Positions 42,808-54,969 of a stretch of 64,000 nt of DNA are shown here, piece after piece. A program made the translations under genes and the position numbers. Position 1 is the stretch's first letter. Each line of letters opens with the position of its first letter. The stretch lies in NCBI GenBank assembly GCA_018697195.1, contig CM031858.1:89881223-89945222 (forward strand), read 5' to 3'. The DNA is from Certhia americana. Taxonomy: Eukaryota > Chordata > Aves > Passeriformes > Certhiidae. Under the pieces are notes generated by a model that worked only from the letters and a program-made list of their open reading frames with translations, was not told the DNA's origin and did no database searches.

Positions 42808-42846
42808 CTGTGTGTGTATATGTATATATATATATGTGTGTGTGTA
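42808..42846. repeat. (TG)n(TA)n(TG)n microsatellite
   Basis: TGTGTGTATATG, then TATATATATATG, then TGTGTGTGTAC. The next 40 bp hold the near-complementary CACACAAACACAGACATACA, so a weak hairpin is possible. Confidence 0.9.
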
Positions 42847-45800
42847 CATTCACACAAACACAGACATACATACATTTAAACAATCATAGTATGGATGAGT
42901 GACAAAAAGCTACTTGTCTCATTTTGTTCTAGCGCTTGTTGCTTGATTCAAGAATCAAGTTTAAGGAAAACATTGAGGCTACAAGGCCACACATTAAAAA
43001 GTTAGGAAATCCACTAGTGAAGGCTAGTTTTTAAACTGTGCCTTGTTCTGAGAGATCTGTCTATTCAGCAGACAATCAAGTGGGATGATGCAAGACCCAG
43101 GGAAGAAAAAATATAATCACTTCTTTGTTTCTCAGTCTGACAAAAATGTTAATCATATGAAATGTTTCCAATTCTCACGTTGTGGACTACAGCACTGGAA
43201 TCTGAATTCCAGCAGAAGTTTTTCACCTGAAACAAGGGAATAATCAGCAGTGACTTTGGTCCCACTGATACAGGGAATAAGAGATATTCAGTGACATCCC
43301 AAATACTTAGTAAGTAAAAGAGGAACTCTGAAAAACAGAAATCCTGGGTCCTAGCCCAGGTCCTGAAAGATGATATGTTTTGGTGGCCAGGGACATTTCA
43401 GAGACTTTTCTAACATGTCTTTTTCCACATATATCTTTTCCTCTGCACAGGCTGTTCTCACCTCTCTTCCTACTTTTTTATTGTTTCTACTGTTTGACCT
43501 TGTCTATGTCCTCTTCTAGAGCCAGTTGCATCCTCCTTCAGATCCCAAGTCCTGCAGACATCTGGCCCTGTCGCAGCTCTGCTCCCCACTCAGACTTTGA
43601 TTCAAGGCTGATTAATCTGTCCTTCTTCAGACTGCCCTGAACTGATATGGATGGCAATGAAGGAAGAATGAGAGCAGAAAAAGAGACAGTATTCTTGCCC
43701 TCACTTCTAGAGTTACCGAGGCACATAAGAGAAACAATTATAAGGAATGGCACACTTAACTCTGCTCTGAGATTGCCAGCCTTGAACATACACACTACAG
43801 ATAAAATCTACAAATAATTAAACTCTAAGCTATTATATCAGGTATACCAAATGATAACTCTGCCAAATAGGTGTGTATTTTCACAGGGAAAGAAAAAAAT
43901 GCACCTCCTTTTGGCCACAAGATACCTCCTTCTTAAATATACATCATTTACTGTAAAGCAATTCATTCAGTAAGGTCACGCAGATTTTTAACATTAGCAA
44001 ACCAAACAATTTCTCCCTATCATTCCTGGAAACAGTTAAACTGTTTTGTTGAACCTTTCTTGTTATATAAAAGCAAGACATGCATTGCGAGGCTGACATC
44101 AGTCATAAAATATTCTTGTCTGAAGGATTACAGCAATAAGAACCACACCAGAATCTTATATAAGAAAATGTTATCCATCTTTAAATAGGGATCTTACTTT
44201 TAGCTCCATCTGCAGCATATATATACATATAAGTGTTCATTGAATGTTATCTATTTATAACAATCTGATAGCATTGTTATTTTGCATGCATTTCAAAGTT
44301 TTTTTCTGTTTACCTGCATTTGCATGTAATCATGTCAAATCCATGATCTGTTTCTCTTGTCAAACTCACATAAAACTCACCAGGCCAAAATATCTGAACA
44401 AATTCACCAGTCTCTTTCGAGTAACATGAGTGATTATTTTCAACCAAGGTACTCTTTACTCATGCAAAAATATAAATGCATTTAAGAGTTTTGAGATAGA
44501 AATTACTTGAAAATCTTACCATGCTCCAAGTTCCACTTGAAGGTCACATATTGAATGGACTTGTTGAAACCCTGCTGCACATAGTTACTTACTACTGCAA
44601 AGCCTGACTTATTGACAGTTTAAGAACAAAGGAAAAAATCCACCTTATTTAGAACTTTTTCTCAAATTACTATGAAGTCTATCTCATTCTCTTTATACAT
44701 TGCAATAAAGCCTGAATAGTTGGATGAAGAATATCTTAACTTTTTTTATATTAATTTTTTGGTTTCCTGACATGGGATTCATGTAGGTGAACCTTACAGA
44801 TTATAACAAAAGTTGAAAGCATAAATCTTAAATTAATTGATGGAAAGCCTAATCTCATTATTATCTATTATACCTCTAAATGTGTTTACATTCTTAGATA
44901 AAGGCAACTGTAGTCCCTTAAAGTCAACTTGTAGATCCTTCTGTATTGATTCCTACATTATTAGCATATTTGAAGAGATTAATATGTTTAACATGTAACC
45001 ATGTAGAGCTACAGAATTGTGATGTCACATTTTCAGTGTAGAAAGTATTTTACAAATATACAGTTTAACTTGGGCATTGCCAATGTTACATTACAAGCTG
45101 ATAGTTCTGTCTCAGCAAATAAACAAATCCTGGCTGAATATTGTAAAACTCTGATTTTGGTAAAACTGTGGTTTCCCCCTGCACTCTCCTGCACATAAAC
45201 AAACCACAATTCTCTTGAGAGTGTTTGCTGTATTAGAGAAGACTCAGAGGGAAAGCAAAGGAAGGCTGCAAAAATTGCCCTTCTTTGCTCCCCACATCAA
45301 ATAATTGCTGCGATGACTAAGGCTGTCTAACAAGGAACAAGAAGTCTATCTCTGCCACTGGTAGATGCTGTTCCAGAAATAGTTGATGGCTTCGACAGAT
45401 GAGGTGAAAAGAAAGCAGTCAGGATAAGCTCCCAACAGTCAGCATAGTCCGAGATCGCCGTGTCTGACACTACCTAATGTATCAGTCACTCAATTCAGAT
45501 GATGATGTGTATACACAAAATACCAGATTCTTGCTGAGGATGATAGGTGATAAGAGTTAGTTACAGCACAACTTATTTTTATCTCTTTCTAAAATGTGGA
45601 AATAGCATACGTAAGGAAATATCAGATCTGACATATTTCATACCATTTGATTCTCAACATATTGCCCTTTAACAGTGCTTGTGCCTCGCACATTTGCAAG
45701 GAGTGATTTCTTTCTCTCTCTCTCTCTTTCTACCCCCACCTATCTCCTTCTCTCTTACATATGGGTCTTACACATGACCTCCACACATCAAATGCAATTG

Positions 45801-47799
45801 CCTGACCTGATCTGTGATGTACTAACCAGCTGTGTCTGGAATCACAGACTGAGGAAGAAGCTATAACAGTAAGAGATGGAGAGGGAAGAGTGCACCACAG
45901 CAGATTTCTTCCAGAACAACCCAGAACAGATCCAGATCAGGATAATAGCCTTCCTTGTCATATGCCCAGCATGCCTTGGAGGCATGATTACAGTCTTGGG
46001 TTCCAGAGGTAGCTGGACTTTGTCCACTGCATGACTCAGTTCATGGAATACTATGTATTACAGTACCAAAAAAGAGACAACTAAAAAAAAACTCATTAAA
46101 CTTATTTATCATTTCAGTCAAAGCAGTTGGTAGTGTGGATACCACATAAAAAACTGTGGGATCTTACTTTTATGCTATTATCCATATGTTTTACAATAAA
46201 GTAATTATTTCTATGACAACACAGGATTTATTTCATTGTACTTCTCTTCATTTTGTACAAAGGTGGATATCCATGGTAGCAATTTTCCACCATAAAGATG
46301 GTATTTTCTGTTTAATTTTTGGGCTTGTATTCAATCATGCACTTTAGATTTTGAATTTTAGAACTGGCATACTCCTATATTCTCCTTAAATACAAAAATA
46401 GCTAATTCATAATTAAACAATATCAGAAACTGTTTTCCCATATTGATTGATGAGTGATTTCACATGTTTTAAAAGAGGTTGCCTCACACATCTGACTTTT
46501 TATAGCCCATACAATATATACTTTTATTATAATATTCTAATAACACTGAGATAATGGAAGAAGACTAAAGCTGTATTATCCACTGAGTTGCACAAGTACA
46601 TAATGCATTCATATTTAATATTCCTAGGCATTATGGAAAGGATTAGAATAAAAGAAAGGAAAAGAAAAAAAAAAAAAAAAAACACGAGAGACAAAACGTA
46701 GATTTATCTGTTGTCCAAACTTTTCATTAGCTTGAAAACAAGTTTACTCTGGATTTACACTGTAACTTATCTCCAGAATCACAAATCTAATCCTAATCCA
46801 CTAATAAAAATAACATTATATGCATGCTACATTAAACTACATTAAAATAACTTAAAGATGAATTGTTCAACTTTACCAGGTTTTTTTAGGACTGGATACA
46901 ATAATAGAAATTGAACTCAGCTGCATGGATTTTTCAAGGATATTATGGACCATATTTCCACAGACATTTTTATTGTTTCTGGTCCTCTAAAACATCAAAA
47001 AAAAATGTGCTTTTAACTGAGTAGTTTCTTCTGTTTAATAGTCCCTCTAATTTTTTTCCCTATTATGTCAATTGCAGGACTATAATTTCATTCTTGCTAT
47101 TACAGATAACAAAAATTTACTTTTAATGTTACTTCTTGAGTATTTAACACCCACTGAAGTTAGCCGAAGTAGAATTATATTTGTTTGTAATTCAGAAGGA
47201 GCTCTGCACAATGGTGGTTTAGAGGATTCCACTATATGTTCTTTGTAATTGTTGTAAAAAACAATTAAAACAATTTGTTTGATATGGCTAATTTTCCATA
47301 TTCAGATAGGAAAGATAAATTATGTGTCCTTACATGTTCACCAATAATATTCTGCAATTCAAATTATTTATTATGAACAAAATTCAAATAAGTTAGGTTT
47401 GTATTCCTCTATGAGCACATTTTGCAGCTCTAGCAAGAATTTAAAAAAAACGCGTGGGCTAATGAAGAGGGAAGATCTAGCTTACAGACATTAATACCAA
47501 CTAAACATAGAGAAATAGAAATGTAATTATGCAGTTTCTTTGCTGACAAAAATAATATTTTTAATTCAAGTGAGATTTCAGTGTTTTAATGCAAATCTCG
47601 TGTTCATTTTTTTGGGGAGATTTTTCACTTCTAAGCTCCAGATTGTGGAACTGAGTAATGAGGTAAGTATTCCACATTTCATGATTTTATAAATTAATCC
47701 CTCTCATCCAAACTTAGAGCATAAAATTTAGTGTGAAAGAAGTTTGAAAATCAGAAGACAAATGAAACAACCAGACACCCCCCACCAAAAAAAAAGCCT

Positions 47800-50200
47800 C
47801 ATCAGCTGTAGAAAGAAACAGATCTGAGCACGGCACTGGAGGGTTTGAGTTTGGAGTGGGTTGTTTTTTCCCAGGAGAAACATGTGCTGAGAATAAGATT
47901 CTTCTCATGCAGCAGAAGAGCAAGCAGGAAGAGAAAGACAGGCATTAAATCCCACAGCTTTCCCCTCGCACTCCCTCTCTTAAAATCCCATCAGTGGGAC
48001 TGGGCCTCACCTGCATTTCAGCAGCTGCCCAGAAGCAGCCCTCTCCCTGAACACGAAGCCACCTCGCCTGTGTGCAAACATCCCATAGAAAAGACAAAAA
48101 GCGGCAAAATGTGGCTTAAATCTGTTCCTGTCACAGGCACACACAACTTCAAGCCCAGGGAAGATAATGTCCATACGCTGGAGACCGCTGCTCCAGGGAA
48201 ATCTCTGTGCCCCCTGTCTCAGAGAGGTAAAGAAGGGGGAAGGGGTGGGAGGGGGCTTGCTCACTCCCCCTCTCCTAATGGGGATGTGCAGAAAAAGGCA
48301 CAGCTCCGTAGAGGGAGAGGCAGCACAGAGACATGGCTGCACGGCCAAGAGCTTAAGTCATATTTTCTATCCCTACTTCAGAGGTTTTGTGTTGGGTTTG
48401 TGCTGTGCTCTCACCAGCAGGAGCAACCCCATCCCATGCTGGAAAAGGCAAGGGTGACCACCTCCAGCAAGGGGCTTGGGTTTGAGGCCTCTTGGAGGGG
48501 GTATACCAACCGAGCCCTTAAAGGACATGGGGTCACCACGCTTGGGTCAACACCCCAAACATGGTTAGGCATAATCACCTCCAGTAGGGCTGAGTGAAGC
48601 CTTTCTAGACATAAGTGAAGACAGTGCCTGATTTCTTGGGTAAGTTTAAGGTCAAAAAATAGTACAATCCTGAAACCAAGTGTTCTCAAAGATAAGAAGC
48701 CAAGTAAGACCTTTCTATTCTATTTACACCTTGTCTCTTTCTTGAATGTAGCCTTAAGCCCCTTTACAAGCAGCAAAAGGAGGTTCTGATACCTGGAGGC
48801 CTGTCCTTTATGATGATAGTTTTGGGGGGTTTGTTTTCCCAAAGACCAACAAAAAACAAGGTGCTACACTGAAGCCCACGTTGCTGACAATGTGAATCCA
48901 GAAGATATGGACAAAGCCCCACTCAGGGACCAAGGTCCTCAAGTTCATCCAGATCTATGGTAAATACCCACGATCCAGAGGATTGATAACAGCTTTGCAT
49001 ATCTCTTGATACCCACATTAAAGTTCTGTTTCTTTAAGACACATTACAAATGCAGGTACATACCTACAGGCAAGAGGAAACGTCATACCTGAAGTAGGAA
49101 AATGGCTCATAAAGAGCTATGAAAATCCCTTCCATTTCCTTAAAACGTGAGAGAGAAATGCTGCAAGACATTATTCCCCCTTCTCTTGCAAAACCAGGCC
49201 TGACTGATTTCCACCAGCACAGCACCAGGGCATGGCTTGTCAGGAGGAAGGCAAAGTATTCCTGGACAAAATCAGTGGGTAGGTCCGTGCCAGATCAATG
49301 CCCTGATGTAGCATGTGACCAGCAGCCAGCAGGAACCATCTCCACATGAGTCACCTACAAGGCTGCAGGTGCTGGAGGCCTATGGAAAGTTGAATCCTAG
49401 CCACTAACAGCAATGTAATCATGTTGCTTGCTCAGATCTCCTGCTGATAAATGCACCCAGTTACTCCTAACTGTCTCTCTTACAAAATAACACCTTCCAG
49501 AACACCTACCTCTTCAATAGATTTTAACCACACTGCAGCTGCACGAGAAAATCCATTCATCAATTATAAATCAATTGAGGAAGATAAATCTGCAGCTCGC
49601 CTGCTTGCCCTTGCTGTCCCTGCTACTCACTGATCCAGCCTGCCAGATATTATTATTATTACTGCTATTACTATTACTGTTATTTCAGAGGCAGGATGAA
49701 TTGATCAGATAATTCCTTCCTTCATTGATAATAACTGCAGGAGTAATTCCTTAACAGAGTGATCTTCCCTCTGGTGGGAAAGGGAGAGGGACTGAAAGGG
49801 AGAAAGAAAGAGAAAGAGTCTGCGTTTCACAAAAGGCCATGAAGTAGGGTGGGCCAGATGCAACCGCAGTCCCTGGCTACAGCAGGAGACTTCTTTCAAT
49901 AGGTAACTATTCCCTGAGAAGGAGCTCTGCTCCTCCTCTCCTGTTTACGATGTCAATTCCCAGCCCTCTCATTCCAGGAAAAGAAGATTTGCATTATGCA
50001 GGGCTGCTTTTAACAAGCAAAGCGTTTGCAAAAGTTTACTTCAGAGGGAAGGATTAGGGGGGCTTGTTGCTTGACACGAAAATATGTAACTGTCTGGATA
50101 AGGGGTAGCAAAGGTAGGCTGGAAATGTTAAAAAGGCTGGAAAGGACTTCAGGAAGTTTTATCCACTCTCTGATTAACATAGCTGCATTAACGATCACTG
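47800..50200. other. Transition to higher GC; long ORF without support, no gene called
   Basis: GC rises from about 47.8 kb toward IRX2. A plus-strand open frame of 250 codons (47845-48597) is the longest in the desert. Its composition is simple (Ser, Lys, Gly, Pro) and it has no domain, signal peptide or membrane segment that I recognise. Other open frames overlap it on both strands, as expected by chance at this GC. An ATT-type repeat lies at 49646-49685. Confidence 0.5.
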
Positions 50201-50269
50201 GAAATGGGGAGGGGGAACACTATAGCAAAGTCTGAAAAAAAAAATTAAAATAAAATAATAATAATCCAG

Positions 50270-51470
50270 GGGGAAGGGGACATTTTACCCTTCTCTGCTG
50301 AAGCAGCCTTGCAGATATTTTTCTGTTTTATTAATCACTCCAAATATGACAGTATGCTAGTATTTCTGGAACTAAACAAGCAGCAGGACAACTGGATATT
50401 TTACTCTTTTTTTTTGGTGTTGAGTGTTCCGAGGTGACTAAATTTGCCTTGTTGAGCCTTGTAAAATCCTGACTTAATCATGTAAACTTCTGTGTAAGCA
50501 AAATAGACGAAACTTCAAAGGGTCAAAAACCCTTTAGGGATTTGTGAGGAGACGCCAGCAATAGATCCTAATCTGCCTCCAGAATCCTGGCTGTATTTGT
50601 CCAAGAAACTGGTACCAGCAAACTCTCGAAGGTAGAGATAGTGGGTTGATTCAGCCTTTATCCCCTTAGAGAGTATTGGCTTTGTGAGGCTCTAGGCAGC
50701 GCTTCAACGCCAGGGGATCTTGCCCAAACCCTCTAAAAATGAAGTACAGGAGTAATTTGAGATAATGACTTTGTAACAGGCTTGGGCAGACCTTGGACAG
50801 AAGAAGTGAGAGATGTTATCACCCCAGCATTCCTCTTAAAATGCAGTTTTTCCCCCTGCCTATTCCCAGTTAGTCAAAGCTACATTAACATTCCATCCAG
50901 GGCTGCTAAACAGAATCTTAATTAGTCCTGATACTCTTGTGCAAGGGGTTTATTCATTGCACTCTTAACTAATGGTTGCTGTCAGAGTATTTTTTTTCTT
51001 CTTTGGGTTCTTTGGGGATATCGTGTTCTTCTGCAAAGCATGACAGAAATGTAATGTGCATGCAAAAAAAAAAAAAAAAGAAAAAAAAAATAGCTTGCAG
51101 ATCTGAAATCTTGCGACTGAGGCTGACTCCAGCCTTGTCTAATGGCGAGACATTGTTAGGACTAATGAGAATAACTTCACCAACAGAAATTTCCCTGCAT
51201 TTTGTTTATCTTAAATTTCAATGGTGCACGCTCTCTCGCTCTATTTTTTTTTTGCCCCCGTGACAGAAAACAGTACATACTTGTTAGTGTTTTGAAGCAG
51301 TTCGAGCAGCTCCCACTCAATTTCCAGCCCTCTGTATTTTGCATTAGCCACCCGTGGCTCAGTATTTAGCAAGAGAGCCTGTAAGTGGAGAATTAACAAG
51401 TTACCAAGCGGCCCGTTGTTCCGGCAGGACCCTTCTCTCTGCATTAAATCGTATTTGTAACCCCGCTTTA
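50270..51470. promoter_or_regulatory. Candidate conserved regulatory block downstream of IRX2 (proximal desert)
   Basis: Three complex sub-blocks are set apart by simple sequence: 50290-50420 (TTTTATTAATCACTCC), 50855-51000 (CTTAATTAGTCCTGATAC, TTAACTAATGGTTGCTGTCA) and 51260-51470 (GCATTAGCCACCCGTGGCTC, GGAGAATTAACAAGTTACC). An impure poly(A) tract lies at 51065-51090. They contain no coding frame. Function is inferred from motif content and closeness to IRX2. Confidence 0.35.
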
Positions 51471-51959
51471 CAGTGATTCCTCCCTACGCCCTCGTCTTAA
51501 AACCCACACAGGCGTACACCCGTTTCTGTTTTACACGCACACGCGTGTCTGTCCCCGCAGCGCTCCGCTCGGGCCGGCTCCGGTGTCAGCAAGGAGAAGC
51601 TCAGGCGCCCGTAAGAGTTCTGCACACACCTATCATGTGAGGTGAGCATCCCTCAAGGTTATTCGTGGCTTGGGGTTTTATCGTGACAGTGAACAGCCAC
51701 GACATGCACCACTAAAGCCAAGGAGAGGAGAGGCGGGGGTGCCTCGCCATCCGCGCTGGGCTCTTTCGTTGATCAACCGCGGCAGAAGCTGCTTTTTGCC
51801 TGTAAATCTGCGTTCAGCTACACCGACCTCGGAAACAGATTTACAAGTCTATAAATTACCGTTTCTTTCTTGGGGCTTGGAGGAAAGAAATAAAGAGGAG
51901 AGGGAAAGCGAGAAACAGGGACACAGAGAGAGAAAGGTGTTTCTTTAAAATAGGAGGTC

Positions 51960-52425
51960 GGTGTTATTTAGCTGCTGCTCACCCCTATTAAAGCCTCCTT
52001 CCCATAAGCTTGCGTAACATTGATTACTCACAAAGAGTTCACAATAACTATCATGTAGCTAAACTAATTGAGACAATCATGCTAAGTTATAGTCAGCCTA
52101 AAAGGTACCATTGATGTGGTAATGCCTATAGAAAGTCAGACATGCGACTCACTACCATTTAATTGCTCCTTTAAACCTGTTATTACAATGTTAACTGGCT
52201 TAAGTATATATCGCTCCCTTTTATTGCCTTGATGTGACAAATTAAAACATACACTCTGGAAGCGGCATTCATTTGCGGACGTAGTTGCAGGAAAAAGGGA
52301 GCCGGGCGATGTCAAACCTGTCAGGATGAATTAATTTTAAAACTTGCATTTTGCACTGCAATTCCCAGTGCAGTTTTGTTGCACTGGGAAAACATTTTTT
52401 ATATATAAACGTATAACTGTTACAT
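51960..52425. promoter_or_regulatory. Strong candidate conserved noncoding element
   Basis: Over 450 bp of complex AT-rich sequence lies between CpG-rich blocks with no repeat family. It includes AACATTGATTACTCACAAAG, GCTAAACTAATTGAGACAAT, CCATTTAATTGCTCC, TGTTATTACAATGTTAAC and GATGAATTAATTTTAAAAC. The density of Antp/NK/SOX-like cores and the abrupt texture change resemble vertebrate developmental enhancers. Confidence 0.5.
52362..52390. repeat. Perfect 11-bp inverted repeat (hairpin)
   Basis: TTCCCAGTGCA at 52362-52372 pairs with TGCACTGGGAA at 52380-52390 across the 7-nt loop GTTTTGT. A competing shorter stem (GCACTG 52353-52358 with CAGTGC 52366-52371) overlaps it. Confidence 0.85.
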
Positions 52426-52488
52426 ATAATATCATATACACTTATTCCAGCTCCCTCAGAGCTGCCGTAAAACGAGCCCCATCGCGCT

Positions 52489-52512
52489 AAAAAAAAAAAA
52501 AAAAAAAAAAAA
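52489..52512. repeat. Poly(A) tract grading into ACAAA
   Basis: A run of more than 20 A is followed by CAAACAAAAAACAAAAAACC. Confidence 0.95.
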
Positions 52513-52619
52513 CAAACAAAAAACAAAAAACCCCCACTACCCACCCCTTTTGGCTCCGAGTCCTCTAAAATTAAGCAGAGGTCTAGGAAAGCAACAATGG
52601 AGCGTCTACCTCGGCTCAG

Positions 52620-53240
52620 AGCCACACGCCTCTAGGGAGTGGGGGGGAAGGGAAGTTTTCCGTAGTTACCTCCCCCGGGCTGCCGAGTCCCGGGCCCGGG
52701 CAGGAGGGGGTTACCCACGCCCCAAGACACGGGAGCAAGGCGGCAGCCGCAGTTCCTGCGGGCTGCTCTTTTGCCGCTTTTCTTCACGACGAAGCTCTGC
52801 CGAACTCCCCCAAGGAGGGGAAAAAAATATTATTTCTTGCTTCCCCATCCTGAGGGTTGAGCCGGGTTGGGGATCATTTGCACACACGGGGCTGCGCCTC
52901 TGCCGCTCCGAGGAGCTGAGCCAGCCCCGCATTGCGCTGCGCCTCTCCCTCTCTGTCCCCCGTGCATCCTCCGAGGGCTGGGCGGGAGCTTCACCGGCTC
53001 CAGGTGAAACCCCTTCCCTAGAGCAACGGTGATGGCATTCATTCCCCCGAACAAGAAATATGTAGTTTCCTTCTTCCCTTTCCCTCTTTCCCCTCCTCCG
53101 CTCGCGGGAAGATGTCAGGGGGTTAAAATGTCCTGCTCGCTCTCTCCCTTGATCTCGGGGAGAGAGGTAAGAGTTGCTGGCACCTTTATGGGACTCAGAC
53201 CTGCAGCGGCTGCGGGAAGCGTCGGCCCCCGCTAACTTTG
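52620..53240. promoter_or_regulatory. CpG-rich block 1 downstream of IRX2
   Basis: It is CG-dense (CCCGGGCCCGGGC, GCCGCAGTTCCTGCGG), in sharp contrast to the AT-rich elements on both sides. No conserved coding frame is visible; the 160-codon plus-strand frame at 52550-53032 has no motif. It could be an orphan island, a lncRNA promoter or a Polycomb-type domain. Confidence 0.45.
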
Positions 53241-53429
53241 ATCGACCTTATTCATCCCAGCTGCGCTCTATTTGTTTGTCATTTCGCCTTTTTACTCCCA
53301 GAATCGTTATTTATGGTCTGAAAAGTGAAACGCGCAGTGATTTGCCTTTACATGGACTCTTTGCAAACGGGGGGAGACATCTCCTCCTTCTTCTCTCCCC
53401 CTCCCTGCGAGGGGGGGCTGCCAAAAGAG

Positions 53430-53670
53430 AAGGAAAAAACCCTGTCTCAATCATTATCAAATCAGCTTTGAATTCATTACTCCAGAGCATTAACTAATTA
53501 CCAGATCAGAGAGAAGAAAAAATAAATATCCCTTTAAATAACTGAAGGTAATTATAACCCTGTTGTTGACACTAACGATTAATAATTGATCAGGAGTTAT
53601 ACACAATAAATTGTCAATTTATCTCCCTATAAAAATGCACATACTTATTTTTATTTTACTTCCTAGGCAT
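53430..53670. promoter_or_regulatory. Strong candidate conserved noncoding element, ATTA-rich
   Basis: At least seven ATTA/TAAT cores lie in 200 bp: TCATTATC, TTCATTACTCC, GCATTAACTAATTACCAG, GGTAATTATAACC and ACGATTAATAATTGATC. The sequence is non-repetitive and sits between CpG-rich blocks. Dense homeodomain sites in such a setting are typical of homeobox-gene enhancers. Confidence 0.5.
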
Positions 53671-53779
53671 TCTTTAAGAGTCAGAGCAGCAACAGTATCC
53701 ACAAAGCCGCCGTGCGAGGAGCAATAGGACTTTTTTTTTGTCCCCTGCACAAATGTTCTGGAGTATTTTGAAATCCCCC

Positions 53780-54215
53780 GTCACGGATGACACAAGATCG
53801 AGTGGAGAAGTGACTTTTTCTGCCTGTGTGCGTTCCTGCCTTTCCGAGAGCGTCTGGGCCGGTGTGACACCCCTCGCCCTTTCCTTTCAGTCCCTAAATC
53901 CCGCAAGGGTCCAGGTTAACGGAGGCCACCCCGGAGGCCGAGTGGCCACGTCCCTCTGTCCCTTACTTTTTGCTTAGGGAGAATGCAGCCGGCTCGGTCG
54001 GGATTGGATGTGAAATGGTGACATTATTCCATGAGTCACGGCTCTGGAGGGGGGGGGCACGGGTCCAGGCTGCGAGAGCGGGGCTGTCACCTCGGGCAGG
54101 GCGCTCACAGGTAAAACACTCCCCCAGAGCCCGCCTGCCTCCAGGACGCTGCCTGCAGCTCCGAGCTACCTGTGTGCCAGCGCGTCCCACGGACCGCGCT
54201 TTCCCTCTGTACTTT
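53780..54215. promoter_or_regulatory. CpG-rich block 2 downstream of IRX2
   Basis: It is GC- and CG-rich (GAGAGCGTCTGGGCCGG, GGAGGCCACCCCGGAGGCCG, GCGTCCCACGGACCGCG). Open frames on both strands are short and carry no motif. It lies between two AT-rich candidate elements. Confidence 0.4.
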
Positions 54216-54224
54216 CAATAAATA

Positions 54225-54540
54225 CTCTGCTTCAGAGACGCCGAGTAATAATCAGGGATTAGATGCATGGATGCTTTGACTATGCACTATGGATCCCTTT
54301 GTTTTTAACTTCCACCCACCCCCCCTCTTTTATTTCTTTGGAAGCTGGAAACATACCTAAGTTATTAGTTGCTGGATTAAAAACAAAGAGATGAACATCA
54401 CGTTACTTAATGTGGAGTATTACTCTAATAACAGTATTTTTTTACCATCATTGTTCAGTTCCTACAATGGAAAGGCTCTTTTCGACTACCTGGATCGTGG
54501 GAAGCTTGCCTAAGTACCCGAGATATGTCTGAATGCAGAA
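54225..54540. promoter_or_regulatory. Candidate conserved noncoding element
   Basis: The complex AT-rich sequence includes GAGTAATAATCAGGGATTAG (a bicoid/OTX-like GGATTA), ACGTTACTTAATGTGGAG and TTACTCTAATAACAG. No repeat family or coding frame is present. Confidence 0.4.
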
Positions 54541-54587
54541 GGCAAAGAATCGATCGACCTATATATAAATTCTGTCTGTGGTGGAGA

Positions 54588-54801
54588 TTTTTTTGGTTTG
54601 TTTTTTTTTTTTTGTTTGGGGGTGGCTGTGTGGTATGGTTGTTGTTTATTTTGGGTTTTGGTTTTGGTGTGGGGTTTTCTTTGGGGGGGAGGGTGTTGTG
54701 GATTTTTAGGGTTTTTTGAGGGTGGGGTTGGTGTGATGGTTTGGGTGGTTTTGTTTTGTGAGGGTGGGGTGGGGCTGGGGGGAGGGGTGGTTTGTTTGTT
54801 T
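54588..54801. repeat. GT-rich tract with G-quadruplex motif
   Basis: About 210 bp of plus strand are almost only G and T (TTTGGTTTG to GGGTTTTGGTTTTGGTGTGG). A dense G-run cluster at 54762-54790 has four or more G3-G6 runs with 1-2 nt loops. Strand asymmetry is extreme. Open frames rich in Trp, Phe, Gly and Val here are artefacts. Confidence 0.85.
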
Positions 54802-54969
54802 CAAAAGTTAATAAGCAATAAAATCCTCCCAGTATTGATTACATTCCTGCCTCTCAGACGAGCACCGAGTCTGAACCGCCTTCAAGTGAGATGTAACATG
54901 CGACGGAAAGCCAGAAACTTTCAGTGGTGACAGGGTTGTGTTCTTTTTTATTTTTTTTTTTTTTTTCCC

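Larger units (their letters stand above)
35060..47800. other. Intergenic, no confirmed gene
   Basis: This is a long gene-free stretch with simple repeats at 39789-39870, 42808-42846 and 45712-45730 (TC)n, and poly(A) runs at about 38728-38746 and 46663-46682. A 173-codon minus-strand open frame (37820-38341) and a GC-richer patch (40900-41430) show no family similarity that I recognise. The stretches at 40000-40120 and 44990-45150 have enhancer-like texture but no proof. Confidence 0.55.

Noticed and set aside
47845..48597. 250-codon open frame on the plus strand
   Set aside because: It is the longest frame in the desert but has simple composition, no recognisable domain, no splice context, and overlapping frames on the other strand. 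GC is raised here, so chance is likely.
7919..49994. POU octamers (ATTTGCAT/ATGCAAAT) at 7919, 31884, 44318, 47589 and 49987
   Set aside because: About four are expected by chance in 64 kb at this base composition, so there is no enrichment.
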